The translations under genes and the position numbers were made by a program. From Chelydra serpentina (Eukaryota > Chordata > Testudines > Chelydridae): a stretch of 64,000 nucleotides of DNA. The notes beneath the pieces are model-generated. The model saw only the letters and a program-made list of their open reading frames with translations, did not search any database and had not been told where the DNA came from. Of this stretch, positions 48,205 to 59,521 are shown piece by piece (positions within the stretch are counted from its first letter, which is position 1; every line of letters starts with the position of its first letter). The stretch is from NCBI GenBank assembly GCA_037349315.1, contig JBAIAC010000007.1, positions 3,472,001 to 3,536,000 of the forward strand, given 5' to 3'.

Positions 48205-48730
48205 CTGGGTCATTTGTCTCGGGCTGACAGGCTAAGAATAGCATTGTAGATATTCAGGCTCGGGCTGGAGCCTAGGCTCTGAAACCCGGCAAGAGGGGAG
48301 GGTCTCAGAGCCCGGGCTCCAACCCAAGTTGGAACATCTACACTGCTGCGGCCCAAACCCCATGAATCCAAGTGAATTGACCTGAGCTCTGAGGGCTTGT
48401 CTACATTACCTGCAGGATCCACGGGCAGCAATCGATCCAGCGGGGGTCGATTTATCGCGTCTCGTCTAGATGCGATCAATCGACCGCCAAGCGCTCTCCC
48501 GTCGACTCCGGTACCCCACCGGAGCGAGAGGCGCAGGCGGAGTCGAGGGGGGAGTGTCCACTGTCGACTCACTGCAGTGAAGACACAACGGTGAATAGAT
48601 CTAAGTACATCGACTTCAGCTACGTTATTCACATAGCTGAAGTTGTATAATTTAGACCAACCCCCCGCCCCTCCCAGTGTAGACCAGGCCTAAGACTTGG
48701 TACCATTCTTTGCGGTGTAGACATACCCTT
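48205..48730. mobile_element. MITE of the third family, split by a CpG-rich MITE
   Basis: The left part contains CTCGGGCTGGAGCCTAGGCT, GAGCCCGGGCTCC and GAACATCTACACTGC and stops in GAGCTCTGA. The right part resumes with GACTTGGTACCATTCTTTGC and ends GTGTAGACATACCC. It is related to 54798-55004. The left boundary is approximate. Confidence 0.6.
48393..48690 (+). mobile_element. CpG-rich MITE inserted in another MITE
   Basis: A 298-bp copy from GGGCTTGTCTACATTACCTG to AGTGTAGACCAGGCC. The flanks are TGA (48390-48392) and TAA (48691-48693), one base apart from a perfect TTA-type duplication. The host sequence reads continuously across the site when this copy is ignored. Confidence 0.8.
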
Positions 48731-49513
48731 TGAGTCCAAGAGCTTAGTAGGATTCAAAAAGGAGTAGACATTTAGATGGATAATGAGCCATCCAATTACA
48801 TTATATAGGATAACAACTTAAGGGATGTAAATGCTCATGCTTTGCAGCATAAGCTGACCACTTGCCTAAGGGAAGTAAGAAGAAACTTCTCCTATGGGCA
48901 AGTTGTTGCATAATTGCATTATGGGGATTTTATTTCACCTTTTTCAGAAACATCTGGTGCAGGCCACCAGAGAGGATGCAGAACTAGGGGGAGTATGAGT
49001 CTGATCCAGTGTGGCAAGTTCTGTGGTCCTAAGTGTAGCTGTCTGAAAATTCCCGCTCCATCTAAAACTTCACCACTGCATCTTTTATGCAAGACAGATA
49101 ATAGCCTGTGCAGAAATGAAGACAAATGGTAGCAACAGAATATCAGTAGCCTCATACTACCTGTGTTTTCTGTCTTGCATGTAACTATGCCCTTGATGCC
49201 AGGAAAAATAATTTTAGAGTGAAAAACTTACCAGTTTTTTAAAAATTAGAAATCAAATCCGTGCAACATTTTTTCCTAAGTGATTAGATCTGGATCGTGT
49301 GATCCCATCCTGCTTGAGGTGTTGTATCTTTCTGTTTCTGAGAAGGCAAAAGAAAGATCAGGCTATGATTCATTTACAAGGAGCCAGTCATGAAATTGTA
49401 GTTTTGGAAGCAAGCAGTACACACCATGATTAACTAATTAGCTTCACTGGGGATTCTGCTGCATCCCAGGACGGTGAGGGGGGAATAACCTGTTTAATTT
49501 TATTTTTTTTCAG
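48731..49513. other. Intronic sequence upstream of the second SAMD4A exon
   Basis: No repeat was recognised. It includes the T-rich tract (49499-49511) feeding the acceptor at 49512-49513. Confidence 0.5.
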
Positions 49514-49777
49514 TTCTCTCAGGCCAGACACACCACAGCCCTTTGAAACGATCTGTGTCCCTTACCCCACCCATGAATGTGCCAAACCAGCCTCTAGGAC
49601 ATGGATGGATGTCTCATGAGGATTTACGAGCTAGAGGACCCCAGTGCATCCCCTCCGATCACGCCCCCCTGTCTCCACAGAGCAGTGTAGCCTCTTCGGG
49701 AAGTGGTGGGAGTGAACATTTAGAAGATCAGCCTTCTGCTCGTAACACATTCCAGGAAGAAGGGAGTGGTATGAAAG
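49514..49777 (+). CDS. SAMD4A: SAMD4A internal coding exon, Ser/Pro-rich linker before the SAM domain
   Basis: This 264-bp exon follows a T-rich tract and an AG at 49512-49513 and ends at donor GTGAGT (49778-49783). Its first two bases complete the Ile codon split from the previous exon (A+TT), giving [20 protein letters not shown]. It ends with the G of a GAT (Asp) codon completed in the SAM exon. The roughly 87 whole codons contain no stop. The sequence is a low-complexity linker: [19 protein letters not shown], then [17 protein letters not shown] and [21 protein letters not shown] has the look of a basophilic kinase and 14-3-3 type site, which is inference from the motif only. It lies 31.7 kb downstream of the preceding exon and 11.3 kb upstream of the next. 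No domain other than disordered linker is visible. Confidence 0.95.
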
Positions 49778-49783
49778 GTGAGT

Positions 49784-50899
49784 GAAAATGAGACACACTG
49801 ATGCCCCCGCCCCCAGAAACAGGCTCTGCTCCAATTATATATGGTTGCACGGTTTGAGAAGAAAAGATGGCAAGACAGAAATAGATAGAAGGAAAAAATA
49901 TTCCCCTAACTTTCCGTAAGATGACAGCTTTTCTTCATTTTCATTGAGAATCCAGCCAGTGTATACTTAAGATACATTTATGTGCTCTTTGTACTAGTGC
50001 TATTAATGTTTTAATACCAGTATCTTTGCACAAAACTTAATTTGAGTGGAGAAATAAACATTGCCTTGCAAAAGATTATTTTCATTTTAGCATTAGTTTC
50101 AGGCTAAGCAAATGAGTGCCACCCAGTACCATAGGGTTAGTGGAGCAAGTGGGCATTTCTCTACACAAGGTGTGTTCTTCGATCTGTGCTGCCTTCATGG
50201 TGTATTACAAGATGCTCTGATGTGCCAATATGCCATCTTACCACAATTCACACCATCAACTATTTGAAAAGCTAGATTGTATCTCTATAGTGTGCAGCCT
50301 TAAGTTCAGAATTGATCCTCTCGGGCAGGGTGGAGGGTTGTGTTGTTTTGTTTTGTATTATTGTCTAAAGTAGCATAGTATAAGCTTAGCATGCCATGTG
50401 TGAGTTACCATTGTGGCGTTTGATGGAACAAGAATACCACCAGGTATTTGGAAAAGTTGTAGTTGAGAAAGGAGGATATTTATTTGAACTGAATTTCTTC
50501 TGTGCGGTTTGGTTGAATTTTCCACTACGCCTGCATTTTTAACGGCTTTTTAGCAATAAAACTAACTATCCTTTAAGAAAGGATGCAGAATTGTAAGTAA
50601 CGCATTTAGGCCCCTACCCAGCAATCAGATCTGCAGGGTGGGCCTGACTGCGGGATCTGGGCTTCAAATGTCAAGGGTTTTTTTTTATTATTCTATAGAA
50701 TGTATTTTTAAATGATATGGTGTTTGAGACTGGCAATACTTTACTGAGCTTGACTGAATGCTGCAAACCAAATGCTTGGAAATGTCTCATGGACTCAGCA
50801 AAGATATCACCTACTGGCCCCATTTCAGTTTCACATTAGATCTGACATGCCCCTTTGTCTGTCACTGGCCTCTGCACCCTAGTGTTGCTGTGGATTAGC
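49784..50899. other. Intronic sequence without recognised genes
   Basis: AT-rich sequence; nothing was recognised. Confidence 0.4.
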
Positions 50900-51017
50900 G
50901 ATTTCTGTTCCCTGCTGTGTGAACTGGGGCAAGTCACTTCCTGCCTCTGTTTCTCCCCCACCCTTTATCTGTCTTGTCTAATTATGTTATGAGCTTTTTG
51001 AGGCAGGGACTGTGTGT
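50900..51017 (+). repeat. MIR-like SINE
   Basis: GAACTGGGGCAAGTCACTTC with CTGCCTCTGTTTCTCC matches the MIR core region as known from memory, followed by GAGCTTTTTGAGGCAGGGAC. Confidence 0.6.
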
Positions 51018-51019
51018 TA

Positions 51020-51148
51020 GGGCTTGTTTGCACAGGGAGATTTACTGGTATAATTACACCAGTGCAACTCCCCATGTGGACGCTCTTATTCTGGAATAAG
51101 CGTTACCCATATGGCTATGTCAGTGAATTTCCCCATGTAGACAAGCCC
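51020..51148. mobile_element. Short MITE with GGGCTTGT ends
   Basis: Starts GGGCTTGTTTGCAC and ends GTAGACAAGCCC, nearly inverted. It contains ATGTGGACGCTCTTATTCTG, shared with the foldback at 40012. It follows TTA at 51017-51019. Confidence 0.65.
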
Positions 51149-51309
51149 GGTGCGATGCACACAGTGCCCAGAAAAATGGGATCCTAATCATAGTTAGGAC
51201 TTCCAGTTGTTCTTGTAATATAAACACTAAGTAATAATCAAATACAGCATGTATTAAGGAGCCTGGAGAGATCAGTGCGAAGCAGCTAATTAGAATCAGC
51301 ACAGGAGTG

Positions 51310-52505
51310 TCCCTTCATTGATTCCTCTAGAAGCCGTGCTTCCATTAGCCAAGCTGCGGACACTTGAGGAAAACCCAGTGGTGTAGTACTTCTCATTGTC
51401 TGTATTGAATTTCATCCTGTTTATTTCCGACCATTTCTTCAGTTTGTTGAGACCGTTTTGAATTCTAAACCTGTCCTCCAAAGCGCTTGCAACCTCTCAC
51501 AGCTTGGTATCGTTTGCAAACTTTGTAAGTGTTCTCTCTATGCCATTATCCAAATAATTTATGAAGATATTGACTAGAACCAGAACCGTGACAGAGCCTG
51601 GTGGGACCCCACTCGTTATGCCCTTCCAACTTGACTGTGAACCATTGATAACGACTCTCTGAGTATGGTTTTCCAACCAGTTGTGTACCCACCTTATAGT
51701 AGGTTCGTGTAGGCCAGGGATCTCAAACCCAAATCACCACGAGGGCCACATGAGAACTAGTAAATTGGCCCGAGGGCCTCATCACTGAAACCTTTCATAC
51801 AATGATACAAAAGTATAGTAAAAAATGAAGAGTAATATAGTATTCTATTAAGTCAATGTATTAACTTTTTAAAAACTGTAATGCAAAAAGGGGTTTTAAT
51901 CAAATATAAACACTCAGTAATGTTTGGAGCTTGGCTGCCAGTGGAGTCGGTGCCTATGGCGGGCCGCAGGAAATAACTCCGCGGGCCGCGTGTTTGAGAC
52001 TCCTGGTGTAGGCTATATTTCCCTAGTTTGTTTGTGAGAAAGTCATGTGAGACAGTATCAAGAGCCTTACTTAAGTCGAGATAGCTCACATCTACTACTT
52101 CCGTCCTATCCACAAGGCTTGTTACCCTGTCAAAAAAGGATATTAGGTTGGTTTGACATAATTTGTTCTTGACAAATCCATGTTGACTCTTACTTCTCAC
52201 CTTATTATCTTCTGGTGCTTACAAATCAATTGTTTGATTATTTGCTCCATAATATTTCCAGGTACCAAAGTTAAGCTGACTGGTCTACAGTTTCCTGGGT
52301 TGTTCTTATTCACCTTTTTATAGATAGGTACTATATTTCCCCTTTTCCTGGACCCTGAGATCTCTCCCATCCTCCTCTCAAAGATAATCACTGATAGCTC
52401 AGATTGCTCTTCAGCCAGTTCCTTAAGTATTCTAGGATGTATTGCGTCAGGCCCTGCCAACTTGAAGACATCTAACTTGTCTAAATAATTCTTAACTTGT
52501 TCTTT
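51310..52505 (-). pseudogene. CR1 LINE fragment, reverse orientation, split by a hAT element
   Basis: The minus strand encodes PDAIHPRILKELAEEQSELS, RGNIVPIYKKVNKNNPGNCR and VSLTLVPGNIMEQI (52197-52460), then SQHGFVKNKLCQTNLISFFD and VSYLDLSKALDTVSHDF (to 52020). After the hAT insertion the rest continues down to NGLNKLKKWSEINRMKFN (51296-51481). Frames are broken by stops. The 5' and 3' parts are truncated. Confidence 0.85.
51715..52005. mobile_element. hAT-type nonautonomous element, perfect 8-bp duplication
   Basis: Ends CAGGGATCTCAAACCC and GTTTGAGACTCCTG are inverted. GTGTAGGC is duplicated exactly at 51707-51714 and 52006-52013. At 291 bp it is short, with GGGCCACATGAGAACTAG and GGCGGGCCGCAGG internal blocks. 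It interrupts the CR1 copy. Confidence 0.95.
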
Positions 52506-54084
52506 CCCTATTTTAGTTATTTATTTATATATGTGTGTAGTATAAAGATAAAGGGGCAGAAATTGCTTCATCTTTCTCCACCCATCATCATCATTGTCAT
52601 TGTTTTGCACCATCAACTTGCCCAGCATTGTATGGTACACAAAAATAAAGACAATCCCTGCTCCAAAGAGAAACAGGCTTAGGGAATGGAAATTCATTCC
52701 CTCTCTCCTTTTTTTCAAAGCAAACATTATTTATGAAACTGTTTGTCAGCAAGTACAACCCACTGGATTCCGCACTGACCAAGAACAAATATGTACACTT
52801 TCAACTCCTTGCTTCCTTGCCTAGTTTTTCCAAGGTCCTCTCCTAGAACGGGTCTATGAGCAAAGTTGTTCTTGCCTTCAGCCAGGGTGTTCAGATTCCT
52901 TTGTTTCATGGCGATTGCTCAACAGAGTAAATGTACCCGTTAGCTCTTTCCTTTCTTCAGAGTGTTGCCTCCCAGCTTCCTCATCTACAGCAGCAGGGCG
53001 GTGGTCTTTTAAGCATAGGCTTCTGGTTCTGCTATGCTCTTGAGTTGGTACATGATACTAGAGCACATCATCAGGCTGCAGCGAAACATATACCAATAAA
53101 AATAATAATATGGAGGACAGGCAAGCAGGACAGGAAGCTCCGCATATGGATATTTTACCCAGAATCTCACCAACCATGCAGTGGGAGCTGCCAAAAATAT
53201 TGCTGCGGTTTGAGAGCTGCTGTTCAAAAGTTTTGTAACTTTTCTGCACTTTCAGATCTACCTATCCTGATGTTGGGGGTTCCATCTTTCATCATGTTAG
53301 TGCCAGGCAGCGGCAACAGTGGTTGTCACTAGGAACTGGATATTTTGCATTATCTCCCAAGTTCCGTAGCCTCTGAGTTTTGTGTGCAGGTAGCCTCCGT
53401 GCAGGAGCGTATAATTGCCAGTTCTCCTGTGCGCTCTAGATATGTTCTGAAATGGACATCAAAAAGAGAAGTCAAGATTCTGAGGTACAATGCTAGAATT
53501 TTTGTCGTATTTCTGGTGGAACTAAGTATTGGGCTGGATCCTCAGCTGATGCAAACGAGTGTTCTCCATAGCCCATTATCCTCTCATCTAAGAGATCAGA
53601 TTATGCACTGCTACAGTGTGTAACGGGGCTGGCAGCATGAAGTCTACCCCCTAAGAATTATAAAAACAAAGTGGATTTCAGCAACATACAGCAAGGAGCA
53701 TTATTCATTCAGAAATGCAATTTGTGGATTTGCTATGTCCGGCGTTCCATTACCAGCCCAATTCTGCAACCCAAACTCCCACGAGCGAGCTTTGTTCACA
53801 TACGTAGCAGTGAAGCTGGTGGAACTGGCCATGTGGGTAAGAGTTGCTTGTGTGCACAGGGTTTCAGGACTGGATCCAGCACATTGCAGAGATGGCCATT
53901 TCATATTTGAGTATGATAAAAATGATGCATCGTGAGTGGCTTTGAAGTTGTGAACAGATAGAGTTCTAAGAGGCAGCTGCAGACAATTGATTCAGCTGCA
54001 GCAGAAGTGCAGGTGAGAGTCGCTGATTTAGCCCCATAATGTAATATCTTCCACCCAGTTCCCTTACCTTTGCAGTACTTTTGG
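52506..54084. other. Intronic sequence without recognised genes
   Basis: No exon or firm repeat was recognised. Short overlapping open frames only. Confidence 0.4.
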
Positions 54085-54270
54085 GGGAGGGATAGCTCAG
54101 TGGTTTGAGCATTGGCCTGCTAAACCCAGGGTTGTGAGTTCAATCCTTGAGGGGGCCATTTAGGGATCTGGGGCAAAAATTGGGGATTGGTCCTGCTTTG
54201 AGCAGGGGGTTGGACTAGATGACCTCCTAAGGTCCCTTCCAACCCTGATATTTAAAAAAAAAAAAAAAGG
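54085..54270 (+). mobile_element. tRNA-headed SINE with CR1-type tail (turtle Pol III/SINE kind)
   Basis: The head contains an intact A box TAGCTCAGTGG (54093-54103) and B box GTTCAATCC (54138-54146). The tail GGTTGGACTAGATGACCTCC, then CCCTTCCAACCCTGATA, is the CR1-like 3' end recognised by CR1 machinery, followed by an A run. From memory it matches the cryptodiran turtle SINE family. Confidence 0.9.
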
Positions 54271-54371
54271 AAGGTGTGGCCTGTTCTGAAACTACATGCT
54301 GTGGGCCAAACTTTGCTTTTAGATATATTGATGTACATCCAGGGTCTCTCCTGAATTACTTTAGTTTATAT

Positions 54372-54682
54372 CAGGGGTAGGCAACATATGGCAAGGGTGC
54401 CAAAGGCGGCACGCGAGCTGATTTTCAGTGGCACTCATGCTGCTTGGGTTCTGGCCACCGGTCTGCAGGGCTCTGCATTTTAATTTAATTTTAAATGAAG
54501 CTTCTTAAACATTTAAAAAAATGTATTTACTTTACATACAACAATAGTTTAGTTCTTTATTATAGACTTATGGAAAGAGACCTTCTAAAAACGTTAAAAT
54601 GTATTACTGGCACGCAAAACCTTAAATTAGAGTGAATAAATGAAGACTCGGCACACCACTTCTGAAAGGTTGCCGACCCCTG
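54372..54682. mobile_element. hAT-type (Charlie-like) nonautonomous element
   Basis: The ends CAGGGGTAGGCAAC and GTTGCCGACCCCTG are inverted. The 8-bp flanks GTTTATAT (54364-54371) and GCTTATAT (54683-54690) match at 7 of 8. The interior is AT-rich with GGCACTCATGCTGC near the left end. 311 bp, no transposase. Confidence 0.9.
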
Positions 54683-54797
54683 GCTTATATCATAGCATTA
54701 TCTTACCTTTGCTGTAGCGGTCAGTGGAGTTACTCTGGATTTATATTGATGTATCTGAGGGTAGGTCTACGCTTAAAATCTCTGCCAGCATATCTGT

Positions 54798-55004
54798 GGG
54801 TTTGTCTACACTGCAATTAAACACCCGTGGCTGACTTGGGCTCATGGGGCTCATGCCGCGAGGCTGATCAATAGTGCTGTAGACATTCGGACTCAGGCAG
54901 GAGCCCAGGCTCTGGGACCCCCTGAGCCTCTGCACTACAATTAAACAGCCTCATAGCCCGTGATTAATGGCCATGGGTGTTTAATGGCAATGTAGACATA
55001 CCCT
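54798..55004. mobile_element. MITE of the third family
   Basis: Starts GGGTTTGTCTACACTGCAAT and ends GGCAATGTAGACATACCC. It has ATTAAACACCCGTGGCTGAC near one end and ATGGGTGTTTAATGGCA near the other, plus CAGGAGCCCAGGCTCTGGGA in the middle. Related to 48205-48730. Confidence 0.75.
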
Positions 55005-55239
55005 AGCTGTCTATCTTAGGGTTTTATACTGACGCCCATTTGAGTCCCTTCTGTGTAAAATCACTAGCAAAAGTGAAGTCTCTAGTGGATTTTATGGAGT
55101 CTCTGGCACTTCTCCCTTTACAGGCTCTAAACTCTGCTTGGGGTAGGATTTGGGCGGGGTGGGGGGGTTGAGGGGAGAGGTTGGTAAGGGTTTGAGAATA
55201 GTCGTGAGTGTTCATAGTGTGGTTAGCTAGGTCTGTTAG

Positions 55240-55502
55240 GGGTGTGATTATTTTGGTGGCATAACTATGATGGCCAAACTCCTAGTGTAGGTGCAGCCCT
55301 ACTGGCATAAGAGAACTTATGACTAGACTTTGGTACGCTCACCAAACCAGAATAAACTGTGCTGTCAGAAGCACTTTTTTGCCAGTATAAGTGCACCTAC
55401 ATTAAAAGGGTTTTCTGGTATGATTATACCAGGATAGCTAGATAGCAATTAGCTATATCGCACATTACCGGTATAGCACACCCACGGAGTAGACAAGGCC
55501 TG
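55240..55502. mobile_element. MITE with TATACCAG-type interior
   Basis: Contains CTCCTAGTGTAGGTGCAG, GCACTTTTTTGCCAGTATAA and TGGTATGATTATACCAGGAT, ending GAGTAGACAAGGCC. It is probably a decayed relative of the other TGTAGAC-ended MITEs. Confidence 0.5.
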
Positions 55503-56898
55503 AGAGCAGAATTTGGCCCGTTAGCTCCAGACTTCTGTTTGAAACGTAGATGACGAGTTTTCTGAATAACTGATTAGAAACACTTGGCATGAAAAAACCG
55601 TCTGTTAACGCTGGACACCGTGTTTCAGAACTCTCACCCGGTGACTGAGTAATGAACTATTAGTGACTGGTGATTCAAGAGTAACCCTGCATGTGTGCAG
55701 AATAGCTCAGCACTCAGCAGCGCTGCAGGTCATTAGGGAGTAATAGCTGTATCCTGCGTGGTGACGTTCCAGGTACTGCTATTAAATTGTCTTAAAGAGC
55801 TCAACACCTTGTAATTTCCCCCCTTTGCATCCTATTTTCCTTTCGTGGGGCTAGAGTCTATCTGGCCGTTTTGCCGGTGCACAGTGTGTGTGTGTGGGGG
55901 GGGGGAGTAAGGAGCTTTCCTCTCCCTCCTCTCCCCCCAGCTCATAGAATTGCAGACTCTGCACTGAGGGGGGCTCAGAGATTCCCCCTGCCTAGTTCAA
56001 GAAAGCAGGATGGTGCCCTAAGGTATAATCATAACACCACCACTATGTGCCCCCCATTGGAACTAGCTGGCCAGGTGCGGGGGCGTATGCTGATGTAGCA
56101 GTTTGCACACACTCTATGCCCACAGGGGAGCTGAAGAGCTCTGGTGCTCCCCTTGGGGTCGTGCGGCTCTGCACTGCAGCCCCTTACGACGGGCTCACTG
56201 CTGTTAGCACCGTCTGGCTCTTCCCACTCCATTTTCCTCAAGGCTACACGTCGGACTTCCTGTGGAAGCATCCCCAGTGAGAAGGGCCCCATCACAGGCA
56301 ACTGAAGTTCTGCAGAGTGTGAGTGTTGTTCGGACCTGAGGTTCAGTGCCGTCTTTTATGGAGAATAATTGCGTGCATCAAGCTGCCACCTTCGTCCTGA
56401 CTCGTCCCAACATGCTTTACTGGCAGCGTATGCCGAGGACAGATGCCCACTGGGGACATGGGGACAGATGTGGCTCCACTATCTAAAACAGGTGCTCACG
56501 CTGGGTTGGGTCACATCCATTTACACTAGAAACCAGGGGCTTTCTGTTGCTGTAAGGGGCCTAACAGGACTGTTTGTAAAACTGTTGCATGTCAGGGCTT
56601 TTGGACTAGTGCTTACTTTAGACCTTCCAGGCGTATGGTGTGTACCTGGCTCCCATGTTTGCTTTGCAATTATCGTTTTCTTCCTTACCTCTCAAAATCT
56701 AGCATTTAAGTCATTTAATTTAAATGACCTGGGATGGTGATGGAGGCCAAGGAACTTGAGCTAAATACTGCTGACTGGGCTACTTGGCATGTCCTCTGTT
56801 TACTTTTGAATTGAGTTTGGGGTGAGCCCTTCAGCAAACAGCTCCTCTAGGCGCAAGAGCCAAGGTCAAGCAGGAAGATGCTGGGATGCTCTCACTGA
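55503..56898. other. Intronic sequence without recognised genes
   Basis: Includes a short GT run leading into a G run (about 55884-55906). No exon or firm repeat was recognised. Confidence 0.4.
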
Positions 56899-57190
56899 GG
56901 GCAGGTCTACACTACCCGCTGAATCGGCGGGTAGCGATCGATCTTTCGGGGATCGATTTTTCGCGTCTAGTGTAGACGCGATACATTGATCCCCGATCGC
57001 TCTGCTGTCGACGCCGGTAATCCACCCCGGCGAGAGGCAGAAGCGGAGTCGACGGGAGCGGCAGCAGTCGACCCTACGGCGTCCTCATGGCGCGGTAAAT
57101 CGATCGAGGTACATCGACTTCAGCTACGTTATTCACGTAGCTGACATTGCGTACCTTACATCGACCCCCGCCCCTAGTGTAGACCAGGCC
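56899..57190 (+). mobile_element. CpG-rich MITE, older subfamily
   Basis: From GGGCAGGTCTACACTACCCG to AGTGTAGACCAGGCC, with ATCGGCGGGTAGCGATCGAT, TTTTTCGCGTCTAGTGTAGA and ACTTCAGCTACGTTATTCAC. The flanking triplets TGA and AGA do not form a clear duplication. Confidence 0.85.
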
Positions 57191-58589
57191 AGAGACATAC
57201 TAATGCTCAGAATGCATGGTCAACGTCTCCATGTACCCAAACCTGGAGAAATAGCTGCACTGGTATGACATGCTGAGGAAGATGCTGTGAGATGGTTGTT
57301 CCAATGGGGGCAGGAGGCGGGTTAGACACATTGGGCTAAATTGTCAAGTGAAGGAGCTTAGGTTGCTGTGCACCTAAATACCGTATTTGTTTGGGCCTTG
57401 TCGTGTGTTTGTGCACAAAGTTACCCAGGGTGTGGGCCTAATGTAGGTGGCGGCATTTAAAGGTTCACCCCACTGAATCTTCCTGGACTGTTAGGTTAAC
57501 TGAGCGTCTCATAACCATTTTTGTGAGAAACAGACTTCCAGGCTTTCCAACCCCGTGACAGCCGGCACTAGGTAACTGTCAGCCCAGGGAATCACGACGC
57601 AGAGTCTGAGATTGTGGGAACATGGCCCTTCTGACGCTGATGGAGCTGGTTAAAGTTGAACTGTCTGCAGCTGTAACATGCCTTTGTAATTTACAACCCC
57701 CTGAGAAATATTTCATGAAGGGCCTAGCGCACTCTAGCGAATAGCCCAAGCAACCAGGGTAAGGAGGAGTCCTTTCCAACATGCTGCAGATCCACTGCAT
57801 AGCTGTTACTGCAGCATCCGGGCTGTGGGAGTCTCACCCCCTTTCCTTTGCCAAGGGGGAAATGCCCTGATGTCCCCACTCAGTTGCAGACCCACCAGTC
57901 CTGACCCATATCCTCTCCCAGCCCGTCACCAAACTCTCCCTATGTGGCAGCACAGAAGGCGCGCCCATAGAAAGGGTCTCTGCAGCCCAGAGAGTTCTCC
58001 CATCCAGAGCAGGCTACCGCCATCCTGCCCCAGCAGCAGAACCCGGCCGAAGTAGTTCAAGAAAGGAGGGGGCTTGTCCCTACCAGCATATACAACTTGA
58101 CGGTCTAGTGACACTACAGCAATCAGAAGGGCCACTCTGCTCCAGTTCAGACCAAGGGGAGTTTTGCCATTGATTTCAATGAGCGAAGGATCAAAGCAAA
58201 AGTCCATCCAGCTTCCAGGCTGCTGTGAGCTGAGCATGTGCCGGGTTCTTTGTAGGGGGAGCACTTAGTGTCTCCATCCAGGAATATACCGAACCCCTCC
58301 GCAGCGTGAGATTTGTCCAGCCCTCCTTTCCGAAAGGAAGGTCATAGTGACATGGAGCCATTTGGCTATGTGTCGGGAGTGGGGAATCTTGGAAGATGAG
58401 CTCACCCTGTCCCTTGACAGGAATAGACTGCAAACAAGCCCCAAAGGTCTAAGTATCCTCCTCCCACAGTGGCTTTTTACCTACCATTTCTATATGCATT
58501 TACTGCTTGATCTGGGAGTTATTCCATCCCCCATTATAACCATACCATTTCTAAGTGACTTGAAAAAAAATACAGTAAAATAAGAAATC
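57191..58589. other. Intronic sequence without recognised genes
   Basis: No exon, RNA gene or repeat was recognised with confidence. Confidence 0.4.
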
Positions 58590-58646
58590 GGGGGTTGGAC
58601 TAGATGACCTCCTGAGGTCCCTTCCAACCCTGAGATTCTATGAAAT
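58590..58646 (+). mobile_element. SINE/CR1 3' tail fragment
   Basis: GGGTTGGACTAGATGACCTC, then CTTCCAACCCTGAGATTC: only the CR1-type tail is present. Confidence 0.8.
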
Positions 58647-59521
58647 CACCACAACCTTTTTATTTAATCAAAAACTCTGTACAGAGGGTGTTTGCTGGAA
58701 ATGTCAATAGTCTAAATGGACACATGATGCTAAATCAAAAATAGGTAGATTCAGGTTCTGATATTAGGCCTCAAGTCAGCAAGGCATTTAAGCATATGTA
58801 AAGCCATAAGCACTTGCTTAAATTCATCCCTGCTTAGCAAAGTACTTAAGTATATACCTGACAACGGTGGAACTTAAGCCTGTGCTTAAGTGCTTTGCTG
58901 GACCAGGACTGTAGGATGTTGTACAGCAGAATAGAACTGGGAAGAAAGCATGTTTCCGGTAATATGATGGAGTTTGGATTTTATATTAAGCTACACGTCT
59001 GAATTTTGTTACACACCCAGCTGTGATAGCGTGTGGTTCTTCAACGTAGAAAAAAAAAAAGATTTCCTTATACCATTTTAAACGGTTATTTCAATTTTTC
59101 CCCCTTTTCAAAAATCAATGTGTGTGTGAGCGTGCGTGGTGGTGGAAATAGTGTTTGGCTCATTTTCATTAAAACCCACTCACTCATTTCTCAGATTCCA
59201 GAAAATATGGAAACGAAGGGCCTCCCTTTCCTGGGGGTATTTGCAGCATTGTAGCTAGTCTGATGTAACTACGCCAACACAAGCCCCGTGCACCCTGCGC
59301 TCATGTAAAATGGGGCTTCCATCCAGGCATTGATCTCTCGTTGTGCAACAGTGGAGTTTTATGAGTTCTTAGCCCTCATTTAGGGCTTAGCCAGCTATTT
59401 AAATATGCAGATAATGCCCATCCCCAGTGACGAAAGCCCTAAGCCCACTGAAGTTAATGGAAGCCTTTCCATTGACTTCAGTGGGTATTGGATCAAGCTC
59501 CAATCGACCCCATGACTCTAA
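58647..59521. other. Intronic sequence without recognised genes
   Basis: Contains a foldback core TTCCATTGACTTCAGTGGG (about 59467-59485) and a TTAAGCATATGTAAAGCC/CTTAAGTGCTTTGC palindromic area (about 58785-58905). Nothing coding was seen. Confidence 0.4.

Larger units (their letters stand above)
17777..49513 (+). other. SAMD4A: SAMD4A intron, 31.7 kb
   Basis: The intron runs from donor GTAAGT to an acceptor with a long T run (49502-49510). It joins a phase-1 donor to the matching acceptor. It contains most of the large repeats in the window (CR1, DIRS-type, hAT, MITE clusters), listed separately. No further spliced exon could be recognised in it, and the long open frames seen in it belong to transposons or are chance frames. 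Confidence 0.9.

Noticed and set aside
54085..54160. Possible functional tRNA gene
   Set aside because: A and B boxes are present, but the sequence continues into a CR1-type tail and the acceptor stem does not close as a tRNA; it is a SINE head.
55884..55906. GT run followed by a G run as a structured regulatory site
   Set aside because: Too short and simple to distinguish from ordinary microsatellite sequence.
2361..57190. Regularly recurring CpG-rich palindromic units as a CRISPR-like or regulatory array
   Set aside because: Copies are scattered, in both orientations, about 300 bp long and flanked by TTA; they are transposons.
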